In this document: in pieces, positions 45,909-55,173 of the stretch
Layout of the letters: every line of letters begins with the position of its first letter
Position numbering within the stretch: position 1 is the stretch's first letter
Made by a program: the position numbers and the translations under genes
Source: Stramentimicrobium sp964433555
Lineage (GTDB): Bacteria > Atribacterota > Phoenicimicrobiia > Phoenicimicrobiales > Stramentimicrobiaceae
Length of the DNA: 64,000 nt
NCBI GenBank assembly: GCA_964433555.1
Contig: CAYSRG010000006.1
Span: 33,216-97,215 of the forward strand
Direction of reading: 5' to 3'
The notes under the pieces: generated by a model
Database searches by the model: none
The model's input: the letters and a program-made list of their open reading frames with translations, nothing else
What the model was told of the DNA's origin: nothing

Positions 45909-47240
45909 TTACATTGTACTGGGTAACCAAAGAATAATTTGTGGAAAAGCAATCATGAGTACAAGCCCAATGGCAATGAGAATAATGAAAGGAATTACTC
46001 CGCGAATAATATCAGAAGTATTTATACCTAGCTCTGGAGCTGCTGCTCCTTTCAGGAAGAATATGGAATAAGCAAAAGGTGGGGTCAAAAATGACATCTG
46101 TAGATTAACTATTACCATCATAGCAAACCATAAAGGATCAAATCCTAATCGGGGTATAATAGGAGCCAGTATAGGAACCATAACAAAGATAATACCAATC
46201 CAATCTATAAACATTCCTAAAATAAAACAAACCACCATAATTAAAGTAAAGGCTCCCCAACGTCCACCAGGAACAGATAAAATAAAATTCTCTACTACAT
46301 CACCACCTCCGGCACTTAAAAAAATACTAACAAAAGCTGTAGAACAACCGGCTATGAGAAGAACCATACCAGTTAATTTTATTGTATCAACTGAAACATC
46401 TTTCAATACTTTCCAACTAAAACGACCATACACTATGGTTAAGAGTGTCGCTACTGCAGATCCTACAGCAGCAGCTTCAGTAGGAGATGCTAAACCTAAA
46501 TAGATTGCTCCCATAACTGAAAGAATTAGCAAAACAGTCGGTGCCATTGTTACAATCAACATTTTTATTTTCTGACCAAATGTGTAAGTATTGCCTTCAT
46601 CGGCAGCAGAAGGAGCTATGGATGGTTGCAAATAAGCACGAATTGCAATATATAACATATATAATGCGGAAAGAAGAAATCCAGGCATAAAAGCAGCCAT
46701 AAAAAGCTTGCCTACTGAAATCCAAGCAACGGGTCCATAAATGATAAGCATAATGCTGGGAGGGATAAGTATGCCCAGAGTACCGCCGGCACAGATGGCT
46801 CCGGTGGCAAGACCTTTGTCATAATTGCGCTTCATCATAGCTGGAAGTGCAACCAGGGTTAACATGGTAATGGAGGCAGCAATAATACCAACACAGGCAG
46901 CCATAATTGTTCCGATTAAGACACTGGTAATAGCCAATCCGCCTCTAAACTTGCCAAAAAACACATAGACAGCATCATACATCTTTTCAGCAATACCAGA
47001 TTTTTCTAACATATTACCCATAAAAACAAATAAAGGAACAGCCATAAATCCATAGTCAGTTATTATAGCATACAGCCGGCTGTAAATTATATCAAAAGCA
47101 GTCGATCCAAATAACAAATATCCAGCTATAACCCCTACTCCACCAATAGGAAAAGCTAGAGGGAATCCTGTTAAGATTCCTAAAAATAATGCAGTAAACA
47201 TACCAATTGTAACGATTTCAGGGCTTATTGTAATATTCAT
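45909..47240 (-). CDS. TRAP transporter large permease (DctM), system 2
   Basis: About 443 residues with 12 membrane segments: TGFPLAFPIGGVGVIAGYL, GFMAVPLFVFMGNMLEKSGI, GLASPTEAAAVGSAVA and NLQMSFLTPPFAYSIFFL. The ATG at 47240 overlaps the dctQ stop (TGATG), so a GTG one codon earlier is not needed. Sequence pattern and length match the system-1 DctM, consistent with duplication of a TRAP operon within the cluster. Confidence 0.92.
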   Translation of the reverse strand: MNITISPEIVTIGMFTALFLGILTGFPLAFPIGGVGVIAGYLLFGSTAFDIIYSRLYAIITDYGFMAVPLFVFMGNMLEKSGIAEKMYDAVYVFFGKFRGGLAITSVLIGTIMAACVGIIAASITMLTLVALPAMMKRNYDKGLATGAICAGGTLGILIPPSIMLIIYGPVAWISVGKLFMAAFMPGFLLSALYMLYIAIRAYLQPSIAPSAADEGNTYTFGQKIKMLIVTMAPTVLLILSVMGAIYLGLASPTEAAAVGSAVATLLTIVYGRFSWKVLKDVSVDTIKLTGMVLLIAGCSTAFVSIFLSAGGGDVVENFILSVPGGRWGAFTLIMVVCFILGMFIDWIGIIFVMVPILAPIIPRLGFDPLWFAMMVIVNLQMSFLTPPFAYSIFFLKGAAAPELGINTSDIIRGVIPFIILIAIGLVLMIAFPQIILWLPSTM

Positions 47241-47749
47241 CACAATAATTCTCTCTTTCTTATTAAAAAATATAATTCCTGAACAAACTTGGCTATACTC
47301 TGGAGCGTAAAAATAATAAAAGCAGCCGCTATTACAGTTCTAAAGGGAGCCGCTGGTGGTAACCAGCTACTCTCTACCATTTTTTCACCTACTTTCCAGG
47401 AAAAAACCGCCCATCTCATTCCTGAAGAAATCAGAATAATGCAAATAGGAAAAAGAAAGATAATAGACATAATAACATTCACCAAGGCTTGTTTCATACG
47501 AGAAAAACGGGCGTAGAAAACATCAACTCGAACATGCCCTTCATGTAAAAAGGTATACGCCCATCCAAAAGCACCAAAAGTTCCCATAAGCATTTTAGAA
47601 GTTTCCAATGCCCAATTCGTTGGATTATCAAAGACATATCTGGAAACAACTTCATAACAGAGGACAACTATCAGGGCTAATAACAAAAATTTAACAATTT
47701 GACCGGCAATTTCACTGAGACCATTAATGAAAAGTACCATTTTTTTCAT
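47240..47749 (-). CDS. TRAP transporter small permease (DctQ), system 2
   Basis: A 169-residue, four-helix membrane protein with CYEVVSRYVFDNPTNWALE and FGWAYTFLHEGHVRVDVFYA, the DctQ hallmark region. It is translationally coupled to dctM downstream. A stem-loop at 47774-47817 lies just before its ribosome binding site (AAGAAGGAG). Confidence 0.88.
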   Translation of the reverse strand: MKKMVLFINGLSEIAGQIVKFLLLALIVVLCYEVVSRYVFDNPTNWALETSKMLMGTFGAFGWAYTFLHEGHVRVDVFYARFSRMKQALVNVIMSIIFLFPICIILISSGMRWAVFSWKVGEKMVESSWLPPAAPFRTVIAAAFIIFTLQSIAKFVQELYFLIRKRELL

Positions 47750-47773
47750 ATTATATGAATATACTCCTTCTTT

Positions 47774-47817
47774 TTTCTAGCCTTGCTCCAAATAACTATA
47801 TCTGAAACAAGGCTAGA
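47774..47817 (-). promoter_or_regulatory. Stem-loop between dctP and dctQ of TRAP system 2
   Basis: A perfect 11-bp inverted repeat TTCTAGCCTTG / CAAGGCTAGAA with a 22-nt loop. On the minus strand it is followed by A-rich sequence and the dctQ ribosome binding site, not a T-run, so it probably protects the dctP message end or attenuates readthrough. Confidence 0.6.
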
Positions 47818-47891
47818 ATTGATTTATCCTATTTCCAAATATTGTAGTGTTTATTGTGATATTAAGAAAATAGATTGGTTATTAAATAGAT

Positions 47892-48929
47892 TTATTTTAT
47901 ATCAAGCTCCTTACAAATTTCTGCAAAGCTCATCATAGAATTATATACTTTTGCATAATCTGGATCCTTAGCGGACTCTTCCTGGTAATATTCAAATGAC
48001 TTTTCGTACATTAATTCTTCAATATCTGTAGAAATACTTTCCACAATAGTGCCATATTCTTTAAATTCTTCTATCGCTACCACATCCATAAGTAATTCTT
48101 CAGTAAAGAATTGACGAGAAACCTGATGGGCAGCCATTTCTACAATTCTTTTTAGATCATCAGGAAGTTCATCCCATTTCTTTTTGTTAACAAATAGGGA
48201 TTGAGCATCACTTGGTGAACGAGAAGGAGATAGGTACAAATATTTTGCTACTTCGTTGAAACCCATACCCCAGTTTAAAGAAGGAGTAATATACTCAAAA
48301 GCATCAATTATGCCTCTTTGCATTGCTTCATATATTTCTCCGCCCGGAAGAAAAACTGGGGCAGCTCCCATCTTCTCAAAAATTGAATTAAGAGCTGTGG
48401 TACCCATTCTTATCTTTAATCCTTTGATATCCGAAGCTGAGTTTAAGGGTTTATTGCTATGTGCCCATACTTCAGCTGGATGAATAGTTAGCTGTTCTAT
48501 GAATTCTACTCCAATAGGTCTGTATAAATCCTTAGCTAAATCAACACCTTCATTATCCAGCCACATCATGAACTGATTTCCCGTCAAACCTCCCACACAA
48601 CTGGTATAAAAAACTCCCGCTGGAACATATCCAATCGCCCAGCCAGCTGATACATGTGCAGCCTCCACTGAACCAGTAAGGACTCCATCAAATTCTTTGC
48701 CAGCAGGAATTATGGCACCAGCTGTAAATGCTTTAACCTGTAAACGACCCCCACTAGCCTCAGTCACCAGTTTGGCAAATCTATCTGCACCTTGAAAACC
48801 AAAGTCTCCAGCTGCACACATAGATTGCAATCTCCAGTTTATAACTTTTTCTTGACCAAATATAGTAATATTTAAAGAACAAATAAGAAACATTACTAAA
48901 ATTAACCACATATATCTATATTTTTTCAT
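47892..48929 (-). CDS. TRAP transporter substrate-binding protein (DctP), system 2
   Basis: About 345 residues starting at ATG 48929; an upstream ATG at 48962 is rejected because AGGAGG lies inside that extension. A signal sequence (KKYRYMWLILVMFLICSLNI) precedes the DctP fold: KGLKIRMGTTALNSIF, FLPGGEIYEAMQRGIIDAFE and LSPSRSPSDAQSLFVNK. It shares these long motifs with system 1. It would capture a carboxylate, and its position next to the LarA homologue suggests a 2-hydroxy acid. Confidence 0.9.
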   Translation of the reverse strand: MKKYRYMWLILVMFLICSLNITIFGQEKVINWRLQSMCAAGDFGFQGADRFAKLVTEASGGRLQVKAFTAGAIIPAGKEFDGVLTGSVEAAHVSAGWAIGYVPAGVFYTSCVGGLTGNQFMMWLDNEGVDLAKDLYRPIGVEFIEQLTIHPAEVWAHSNKPLNSASDIKGLKIRMGTTALNSIFEKMGAAPVFLPGGEIYEAMQRGIIDAFEYITPSLNWGMGFNEVAKYLYLSPSRSPSDAQSLFVNKKKWDELPDDLKRIVEMAAHQVSRQFFTEELLMDVVAIEEFKEYGTIVESISTDIEELMYEKSFEYYQEESAKDPDYAKVYNSMMSFAEICKELDIK

Positions 48930-49113
48930 TATATTTTCGTATCCTCCTTTTAAAAATAACATTTATATATTTCATTAGGAAAATATTATTTTGTTATTTC
49001 ACCTCCTGATATTAGTTTTTACCTTAAATTAAAATGGTAATCAATTGTTCAGTTATTCCATCCTCACCTCTTTCTTTATTTAATATTTTTTCTAAAAATT
49101 AAATTTTAAAATG

Positions 49114-50277
49114 TTAGTGATTATTCTTTTTGTTTCTATCATTACAGAATAGATTTACATTCTCTATTAAAAATGTAGCAATTGTTTTGGCAATTAGTTC
49201 AATTTTTCTAGATTTTGGATATTCCATATGCAGGGGTGGATTTTCCGGTTTTAGCAGATAATCAATCCCATGTTCTTTTACTATCCAGCCAGAATTATCT
49301 ATTAATGCACTGATTGATATTACTGGTATACTATATTTTTTTGCTATTCTAGCTACCCCAATAGGGGTTTTGCCATAAATTGTAGAACCATTTATTTCAC
49401 CCTCGCCAGTAATCACTAAATTCGCATCTTTTAACTTTTGCTCCAGATGAACAGTATCTATAACTATATCTATCCCGGGTTTTAATTCTGCATTTAAAAA
49501 GGCCATTAATCCAGCGCCCAGTCCTCCTGCAGCTCCGGCACCTGGAACATTCTTTATATCTTTGCCTAAATCACGTTTAATAACATCAGCAAAATGGTAT
49601 AACGCTTCATCGAGAATCTTAACCATCTCGCCTGTTGCGCCCTTCTGAGGACCATATATGTTGGAAGCACCGGTAGGACCACATAAAGGATTTTGAACAT
49701 CAGAAGCTACCAGAAAGCTGGTTTCTTTGACTCGATGATCAATCTCAGAAAGATCAATCCTATTTAAATAAGATAGCTGTGCTCCTCCAAATCCTATCTC
49801 CTTATCATTCTCATCAAATAAATGTATTCCTAATGCCTGTAACATTCCTGCTCCTCCGTCATTGGTGGCGCTTCCTCCAATACCGATAATCATCTTGCGG
49901 CATCCATAATCAAGTGCACTCTTGATTAATTGACCTGTACCAAAGGTTGTGGTAATTAAGGGATTTTTTTTCTCGGGGAGAACAAGAGGAAGCCCGGAAG
50001 CAGAAGCCATTTCAATTACAGCAGTTACCTCATCACCAAGGATACCAAAGGTGGCTAACACAGGTTCACCAAGAGGTCCTATTACTTCTTGTTGATATAT
50101 CTTTCCCTGAGTGGCATTTACTAAACATTCAACGGTACCTTCTCCTCCATCGGCCATCGGTACCTTCTCCACTATGGCAGCTGAATAAACCTGTTTTACA
50201 CCTTGAGCTATTGCTTCTGAAACTTCAATAGCACTTAAACTACCTTTAAAGGAATCAGGGGCAATAACAATCTTCAT
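49114..50277 (-). CDS. Glycerate 2-kinase (GarK/GlxK family)
   Basis: About 387 residues starting at ATG 50277 (AAAGGAAA ribosome binding site). The opening MKIVIAPDSFKGSLSA, PMADGGEGTVECLV, GIGGSATNDGGAGMLQALG, GPKGAT-like GPQKGAT and ITGEGEINGSTIYGKTPIGV are diagnostic of type-I glycerate kinases, which make 2-phosphoglycerate from glycerate and ATP. It connects the cluster to lower glycolysis. It follows the CdaR-type regulator gene, an arrangement seen for sugar-diacid and glycerate catabolism in other bacteria. Confidence 0.93.
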   Translation of the reverse strand: MKIVIAPDSFKGSLSAIEVSEAIAQGVKQVYSAAIVEKVPMADGGEGTVECLVNATQGKIYQQEVIGPLGEPVLATFGILGDEVTAVIEMASASGLPLVLPEKKNPLITTTFGTGQLIKSALDYGCRKMIIGIGGSATNDGGAGMLQALGIHLFDENDKEIGFGGAQLSYLNRIDLSEIDHRVKETSFLVASDVQNPLCGPTGASNIYGPQKGATGEMVKILDEALYHFADVIKRDLGKDIKNVPGAGAAGGLGAGLMAFLNAELKPGIDIVIDTVHLEQKLKDANLVITGEGEINGSTIYGKTPIGVARIAKKYSIPVISISALIDNSGWIVKEHGIDYLLKPENPPLHMEYPKSRKIELIAKTIATFLIENVNLFCNDRNKKNNH

Positions 50278-50405
50278 TAATTTTTTATTTCCTTTTATAG
50301 ACTTATAAATTAACAAAAATATTAATAGTTATTAGTTCCTTTAATAATTGTAGATATTATGCAGAATTTTTACATTAGATAATATGACAAAAATAATCCT
50401 ATATA

Positions 50406-50434
50406 TTTGTATATTTTTTGTAGGTATATACAAA
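50406..50434. promoter_or_regulatory. Inverted repeat between the regulator and glycerate kinase genes
   Basis: TTTGTATAT and its exact complement ATATACAAA, 11 bp apart, in the 185-bp gap upstream of the kinase gene. A possible operator for the adjacent regulator. No second copy was found elsewhere in the cluster. Confidence 0.35.
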
Positions 50435-50462
50435 TTATAAAATAATATAACTGAATTAAATT

Positions 50463-51683
50463 CTATTCTTCTTGAAAATGCTTCATCTTCAGTGCTATAT
50501 ACAATTGAATGGCTTCATTAAACTTACGCGGATCTAAACCAGTGGCATTTCTAATCTTTTCTAAACGATAAAGAAGTGTATTACGATGAACAAAAATAGC
50601 TTTACTTGTGTTAGTAATATTCAGATTATTTTCAAAAAAAACCTGAAGGGTATCCCAAAAAATAGCTTTTAGCCCTTTTCTTTTATTTATATCTTTTTCA
50701 AAAATATTTTTAATATAATTATTTCTTATTTCTGGATTAACCTCTGCACATAATCGATAAATGCCTAAATCAGCAATATGGTGAATACCAATTTTACTAT
50801 TTACCTTATCTCCTATTTCTATAGCACGACAGGCTTCTTGATAGGAATGCATTATACCTTTAATACCAGGATGATATTCTCCCATACCAATGGAGGCAAC
50901 AAATTTTCGCTGGATTAAAATTGCCTCCTTTATCTGATTGCTTATTTTTATTAATTTAGCTCTAATAATTTCTGGCTTATTACTAATATTGATGGTTTTA
51001 AGGACTACAAAGCGATCTCCTCCGACATAAGACACAATATCCTGAGGTTGATGTTGAAAAAGATCACGGATTGTCCTTAAAATATCATTCTTTAATCTCT
51101 GCAAATAAATTTCACCTTCTTTTAATCCACTATGATCTCTTATACTATTACGAGCTGTTTTTTCAAAACGATAGATATTTATTGAAAGTGCAACTCTGGG
51201 AATGGTAATATCATAGCCAACAATATTACCTCTGGCAATAAATAAATCCTTATCATTTCCTACTCTACCTGAAATTAGGTCGTGAATAAAATTCTCTTTA
51301 GCCTGTCTTTCCAGATCAATTTCTTTCAGCCAAAATTGTTGCTGTAGCATCATCTCAACAGCCATCTTGATAATCTCTCCAAAAGGACCAACTTCACCAG
51401 GATTACCGGTGATACCTACCACACCAATAATCTCATTATTATCCTCTATAGGCAGATTGACCCCCGGTTTAACACCCACTAAATGATTTTCATTTTCCGG
51501 ATAAATAAACATTTTTTCCTTATTCTTAATAACCAGGGCTGCGCCTTCGTGATATTGATTTAGTCGACTTCTATCCCCAGTTCCGATAATAAATCCATTT
51601 TCATCCATGATGTTGATATTCTTCCCAATAATACTTATTGTCCGATCAACAATCTGCTGGGCTAAATTATGTGTAATTTTCAT
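50463..51683 (-). CDS. cdaR: CdaR-family sugar-diacid/glycerate-responsive transcriptional regulator
   Basis: About 406 residues from ATG 51683 (GGAGG 8 nt upstream). The N-terminal sensor domain (KITHNLAQQIVDRTISIIG, NIMDENGFIIGTGD, YHEGAALVI, GVVGITGNPGEVGPFGEI) is the Diacid_rec domain. A central GGDEF-like region and a C-terminal PucR-type helix-turn-helix (NLNITNTSKAIFVHRNTLLY) complete the CdaR/SdaR architecture. Family members activate sugar-diacid or glycerate use genes. Being first in the 17-kb cluster, it most likely controls it. Confidence 0.9.
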   Translation of the reverse strand: MKITHNLAQQIVDRTISIIGKNINIMDENGFIIGTGDRSRLNQYHEGAALVIKNKEKMFIYPENENHLVGVKPGVNLPIEDNNEIIGVVGITGNPGEVGPFGEIIKMAVEMMLQQQFWLKEIDLERQAKENFIHDLISGRVGNDKDLFIARGNIVGYDITIPRVALSINIYRFEKTARNSIRDHSGLKEGEIYLQRLKNDILRTIRDLFQHQPQDIVSYVGGDRFVVLKTINISNKPEIIRAKLIKISNQIKEAILIQRKFVASIGMGEYHPGIKGIMHSYQEACRAIEIGDKVNSKIGIHHIADLGIYRLCAEVNPEIRNNYIKNIFEKDINKRKGLKAIFWDTLQVFFENNLNITNTSKAIFVHRNTLLYRLEKIRNATGLDPRKFNEAIQLYIALKMKHFQEE

Positions 51684-51741
51684 AAAAATATCCTCCTGAA
51701 TAGTTACTTTTCCTCTCATGGTAGATATTTTGAAAGATATT

Positions 51742-52347
51742 CTAATCTTTTAAATAAATCCTATTCTTAATTATTTCAATTTTACCCTGGGCAAATAATT
51801 GAATAGCTCTAGGTAATAGTTGATGTTCATATTTCAATATTCTCCGGGAGAGGGATTCCTCATCGTCAAATTGTTTTACTTCCACCGCTTTTTGTAAAAT
51901 GATAGGTCCACTATCAACTCCTTCATCAACCAAATGCACTGTGCAACCACTTACTTTAACACCATATTCCAGTGCTTGCCTCTGAGCATGCAATCCCGGA
52001 AAAGCAGGTAATAAAGCAGGATGAATATTTATAATATGGTAATGGTATTTCTTAACAAAACCGGGACTCAATAAGCGCATATATCCAGCCAGAACAATAA
52101 GATCAATTTTGTAACTATCAAGATGCTTCATGATTTCCTGCTCATATTCCTCTTTACTGCTAAACATTTTATATTGTACCACTTGGATTTTGATATTATT
52201 CTTTTTCGCTCTCTGTAAGGCATAAGCCTTGGGATTATCACTTAGTACTAATTGTATTTCCCCACTAATTCTGCCTTTCTTTATGGCATTAATAATAGCC
52301 TGGAGATTACTTCCTCTCCCAGAAACCAAAACCGCAATACTAATCAT
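51742..52347 (-). CDS. purN: Phosphoribosylglycinamide formyltransferase PurN
   Basis: A 201-residue GAR transformylase. It has IAVLVSGRGSNLQAII, DLIVLAGYMRLLSPGF and NIHPALLPAFPG with the catalytic Asn-His, followed by VDEGVDSGPIILQ with the catalytic Asp. It transfers formyl from 10-formyl-THF to GAR. Last gene of the purine operon. No hairpin separates it from the regulator gene that follows, so some readthrough is possible. Confidence 0.95.
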   Translation of the reverse strand: MISIAVLVSGRGSNLQAIINAIKKGRISGEIQLVLSDNPKAYALQRAKKNNIKIQVVQYKMFSSKEEYEQEIMKHLDSYKIDLIVLAGYMRLLSPGFVKKYHYHIINIHPALLPAFPGLHAQRQALEYGVKVSGCTVHLVDEGVDSGPIILQKAVEVKQFDDEESLSRRILKYEHQLLPRAIQLFAQGKIEIIKNRIYLKD

Positions 52348-52590
52348 AATTTCTTCTTTCCTTGATTAATTTAATAATGAATAATATTTATATTATAATA
52401 TTCTACTACACCTAAACTAATACCCACAATAAGTCCAATTACAATGATCATTACTAATTAGTGTTCTAATAAGCTATCTTAATCTCTACTTTTTATTTTT
52501 AACTTAATATGGACAATACTCTAAGGGAAGCAGATAAGTAAAAGTTCCTTTAATGGGTGAATTATATTAATGGTTATTTAATCCTTAATT

Positions 52591-53628
52591 TCAAATTATA
52601 TGGATTGCCATATCCTTTTTGGTCTTCTTTATTACCTTACCTATAATATATGCTGACTCTTGAAGTTGATGTAATCTATTCAATATAGCTCCCTGTTCTT
52701 CTGGAGCTACTACTATGACCATTCCTATACCCATATTAAAGGTATGGAACATTTCGGAAATAGTAATCTTCCCTTTCTCTTGAATTAATTTAAAAATAGG
52801 TGGGATAGGCCAGTTACTTTGAAATATGCCAGCAGCAACATCTTCAGGTAGGATGCGAGGAATATTGTCAAGAAAACCACCTCCGGTAATATGGGCAATG
52901 CCTTTAATTTGAAATTCTTTCAATAAAGTTAAAACTGTTGATATGTAGATTCTGGTAGCTCTAAGAAGTTCTTCCCCCAATGTCACATTCAGAAGGGGCA
53001 CTTTTTTTGTTAAATTCAATTTTCCTTCTGCTAAAAATATTTTCCTCACTAGAGAATATCCGTTGCTATGCAGTCCAGAGGAGGCTAACCCAATGACTAT
53101 ATCTCCTGGAACAATATTACATCCAGTTATAAGCTTTTTCCGGTCAACAATTCCTACAGCAAAACCTGATAAATCGTACTCTCCATCTCTATAAAATCCA
53201 GGCATTTCTGCAGTTTCCCCTCCTAATAAAGCGCAGCCAGCAATTTTACAACCTTCGGTAATTCCTTTTATAATACTAACCATCTTGCTTTCATTTAATC
53301 TACCAGTAGCCAGATAATCCAAAAAGAATATCGGCTTGGCACCACAAGTCAGGATATCATTGACACACATTGCTACTAAATCAATTCCAATGGTATCATG
53401 TTGGTTTAATAAATTTGCTATCATTAGTTTAGTACCGACACCATCAGTACCAGAAACTAAAACTGGATCTTCAATTTTTTCTTGGGCTATAGAAAACAAT
53501 CCAGCAAAATGACCAATTTCGCTCAGAACACCTGGTATGCGTGTGGCATGAATCATTGGAGTAACCTTATTAATAATATTATTTGCCAACTCAATATCAA
53601 CTCCTGCCTTCTTATAACTCTCACTCAT
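52591..53628 (-). CDS. purM: Phosphoribosylformylglycinamidine cyclo-ligase PurM
   Basis: About 345 residues of AIR synthetase. It has SYKKAGVDIELANNII, VSGTDGVGTKLMIA, CVNDILTCGAKPIFFLDY, GGETAEMPGFY, ASSGLHSNGYSLVR and HITGGGFLDNIPRIL. The ATG at 53628 is preferred; an in-frame TTG at 53637 lies too close to AAAGGA. It converts FGAM to AIR and shares its fold with PurL. It is separated from purN by 243 bp without a recognisable feature, apparently still in the operon. Confidence 0.95.
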   Translation of the reverse strand: MSESYKKAGVDIELANNIINKVTPMIHATRIPGVLSEIGHFAGLFSIAQEKIEDPVLVSGTDGVGTKLMIANLLNQHDTIGIDLVAMCVNDILTCGAKPIFFLDYLATGRLNESKMVSIIKGITEGCKIAGCALLGGETAEMPGFYRDGEYDLSGFAVGIVDRKKLITGCNIVPGDIVIGLASSGLHSNGYSLVRKIFLAEGKLNLTKKVPLLNVTLGEELLRATRIYISTVLTLLKEFQIKGIAHITGGGFLDNIPRILPEDVAAGIFQSNWPIPPIFKLIQEKGKITISEMFHTFNMGIGMVIVVAPEEQGAILNRLHQLQESAYIIGKVIKKTKKDMAIHII

Positions 53629-53817
53629 TTTAAACAATTAATCCTTTCTTTTATGTTAAAATACAGGGCAAAGAAGTTCCAGGTTGAGTGTATCAATTAT
53701 CGAGTTTAAAATACCAAAATTACCATATAGTTCTTTACTAAAAATTTATCCATTCTTATATTTAGCATTATTTTGGCTTACTACTAATTACTTATCACTC
53801 ATTACTAATTACTTATA

Positions 53818-55173
53818 TTATAATGGATATTCACCACTGAAACAGGCAGTACAAAAATCAGAAGGTTTATTTTTCTCAAAAATTCCTGTTAATCCTTCCA
53901 GACTGATATACCCCAGGGAATCCGCTTCAATCCATTGTCTTATCTTCTCAATTGAAAAACGATTAGCCCACAACTCTTCTTGATTGGGTGTATCAATGCC
54001 ATAATGACAGGGAAAATTTACAGGAGGAGAACTAACTCTAACATGTACTTCCCTTGCCCCTGATTTCTTTAATAATTTCACTAATTTACGGCTGGTAGTT
54101 CCCCTGACAATTGAATCATCTACCATAACTATTCTTTTCCCTGTTACAATACTGACAATTGCGGAGAGTTTTATTTTAACTGAATATTCTCTCAACGCCT
54201 GATTGGGTTGAATAAAAGTTCTACCTATATAAGGATTTTTCAATAAACCTTCCTGGTAGGGTATTCCAACTTTATGAGCGTACCCTAATGCGGCAAATCG
54301 CCCTGAGTCAGGAACTGAAATAACTATATCGGCTTTAGCTGGCTGTTCTTGAGCTAATCTTTGACCGATTCTTTCCCGTATTGCAGCAACATTCTCTCCA
54401 AAAACATTACTGTCAGGACGTGCAAAATAAACATGTTCAAAAATACATAAATTCTTTTTAGTGCAAGGAAGTATTTGTCTCGCTTTATAATTGTTCTTTT
54501 CAATTATTATCATCTCTCCAGGTTGGATTTCTCTCAAATACTGAGCCTCTATTATGGAGAAGGCGCTATCTTCTGATGCTAAAACAAAGCCATCTCTTAT
54601 CTTTCCTAAAACAAGAGGATGAAAACCATGAGCATCTCTTAAGCCTATCAATTTATCTTCTGTCAAAAGAACCAGGCAAAAGGCTCCCTTCAATTGTAGT
54701 ACTACCTTTTCTAAGGCTTTTTCTATATCCTTTTCTTTAGTTGCTTCAATTAGCTTACAGATCAATTGGCTATCAGTTTGACAATTGCTTGGATTGTTAT
54801 CCTGCGATTCCAGTATTGCTCTTAATTCACTCTGATTAATCAGATGACCATTATGAGCCAGAGCAAAAGAACCATCAGCAAATTGTCGCAATATTGGTTG
54901 ACTATTTTCCCAATTATTAGAACCAGCAGTGGAATATCGTACATGACCGATAGAAGCAATTCCCTGCAAGGTATTTAATATGCCTTCCTTGAAAACTTCA
55001 GCTACCAGTCCCAGATCTCGATAAATCAATATATTCTTACCATTAGTGACAGCGATACCGGCACTCTCCTGTCCTCTATGCTGAAGAGCAAAGAGTCCTA
55101 AATAGCTTAATTGAGCTATATTGCTCTTCAGATTTTTATGATAAATACCAAAAACACCACATTCTTCATGCAT
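53818..55173 (-). CDS. purF: Amidophosphoribosyltransferase PurF (Fe-S, propeptide type)
   Basis: A 451-residue protein. The catalytic N-terminal Cys is C5, after a 4-residue propeptide (MHEE), so it needs processing as in Bacillus PurF. Glutaminase motifs are GQESAGI and SIGHVRYSTAG. The PRPP loop is VMVDDSIVRGTTS. The four cysteines of the Bacillus-type [4Fe-4S] cluster are present at C243, C389, C441 and C444, with the same 146-residue spacing between the first two. It commits PRPP to purine synthesis. The start overlaps the purL stop by 8 bp. Confidence 0.95.
   Translation of the reverse strand: MHEECGVFGIYHKNLKSNIAQLSYLGLFALQHRGQESAGIAVTNGKNILIYRDLGLVAEVFKEGILNTLQGIASIGHVRYSTAGSNNWENSQPILRQFADGSFALAHNGHLINQSELRAILESQDNNPSNCQTDSQLICKLIEATKEKDIEKALEKVVLQLKGAFCLVLLTEDKLIGLRDAHGFHPLVLGKIRDGFVLASEDSAFSIIEAQYLREIQPGEMIIIEKNNYKARQILPCTKKNLCIFEHVYFARPDSNVFGENVAAIRERIGQRLAQEQPAKADIVISVPDSGRFAALGYAHKVGIPYQEGLLKNPYIGRTFIQPNQALREYSVKIKLSAIVSIVTGKRIVMVDDSIVRGTTSRKLVKLLKKSGAREVHVRVSSPPVNFPCHYGIDTPNQEELWANRFSIEKIRQWIEADSLGYISLEGLTGIFEKNKPSDFCTACFSGEYPL

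Noticed and set aside
53760..53820. Short direct repeat TACTAATTACTTAT occurring twice
   Set aside because: Two copies only, AT-rich, between purF and purM, with no spacer regularity or known motif. Not a CRISPR array.
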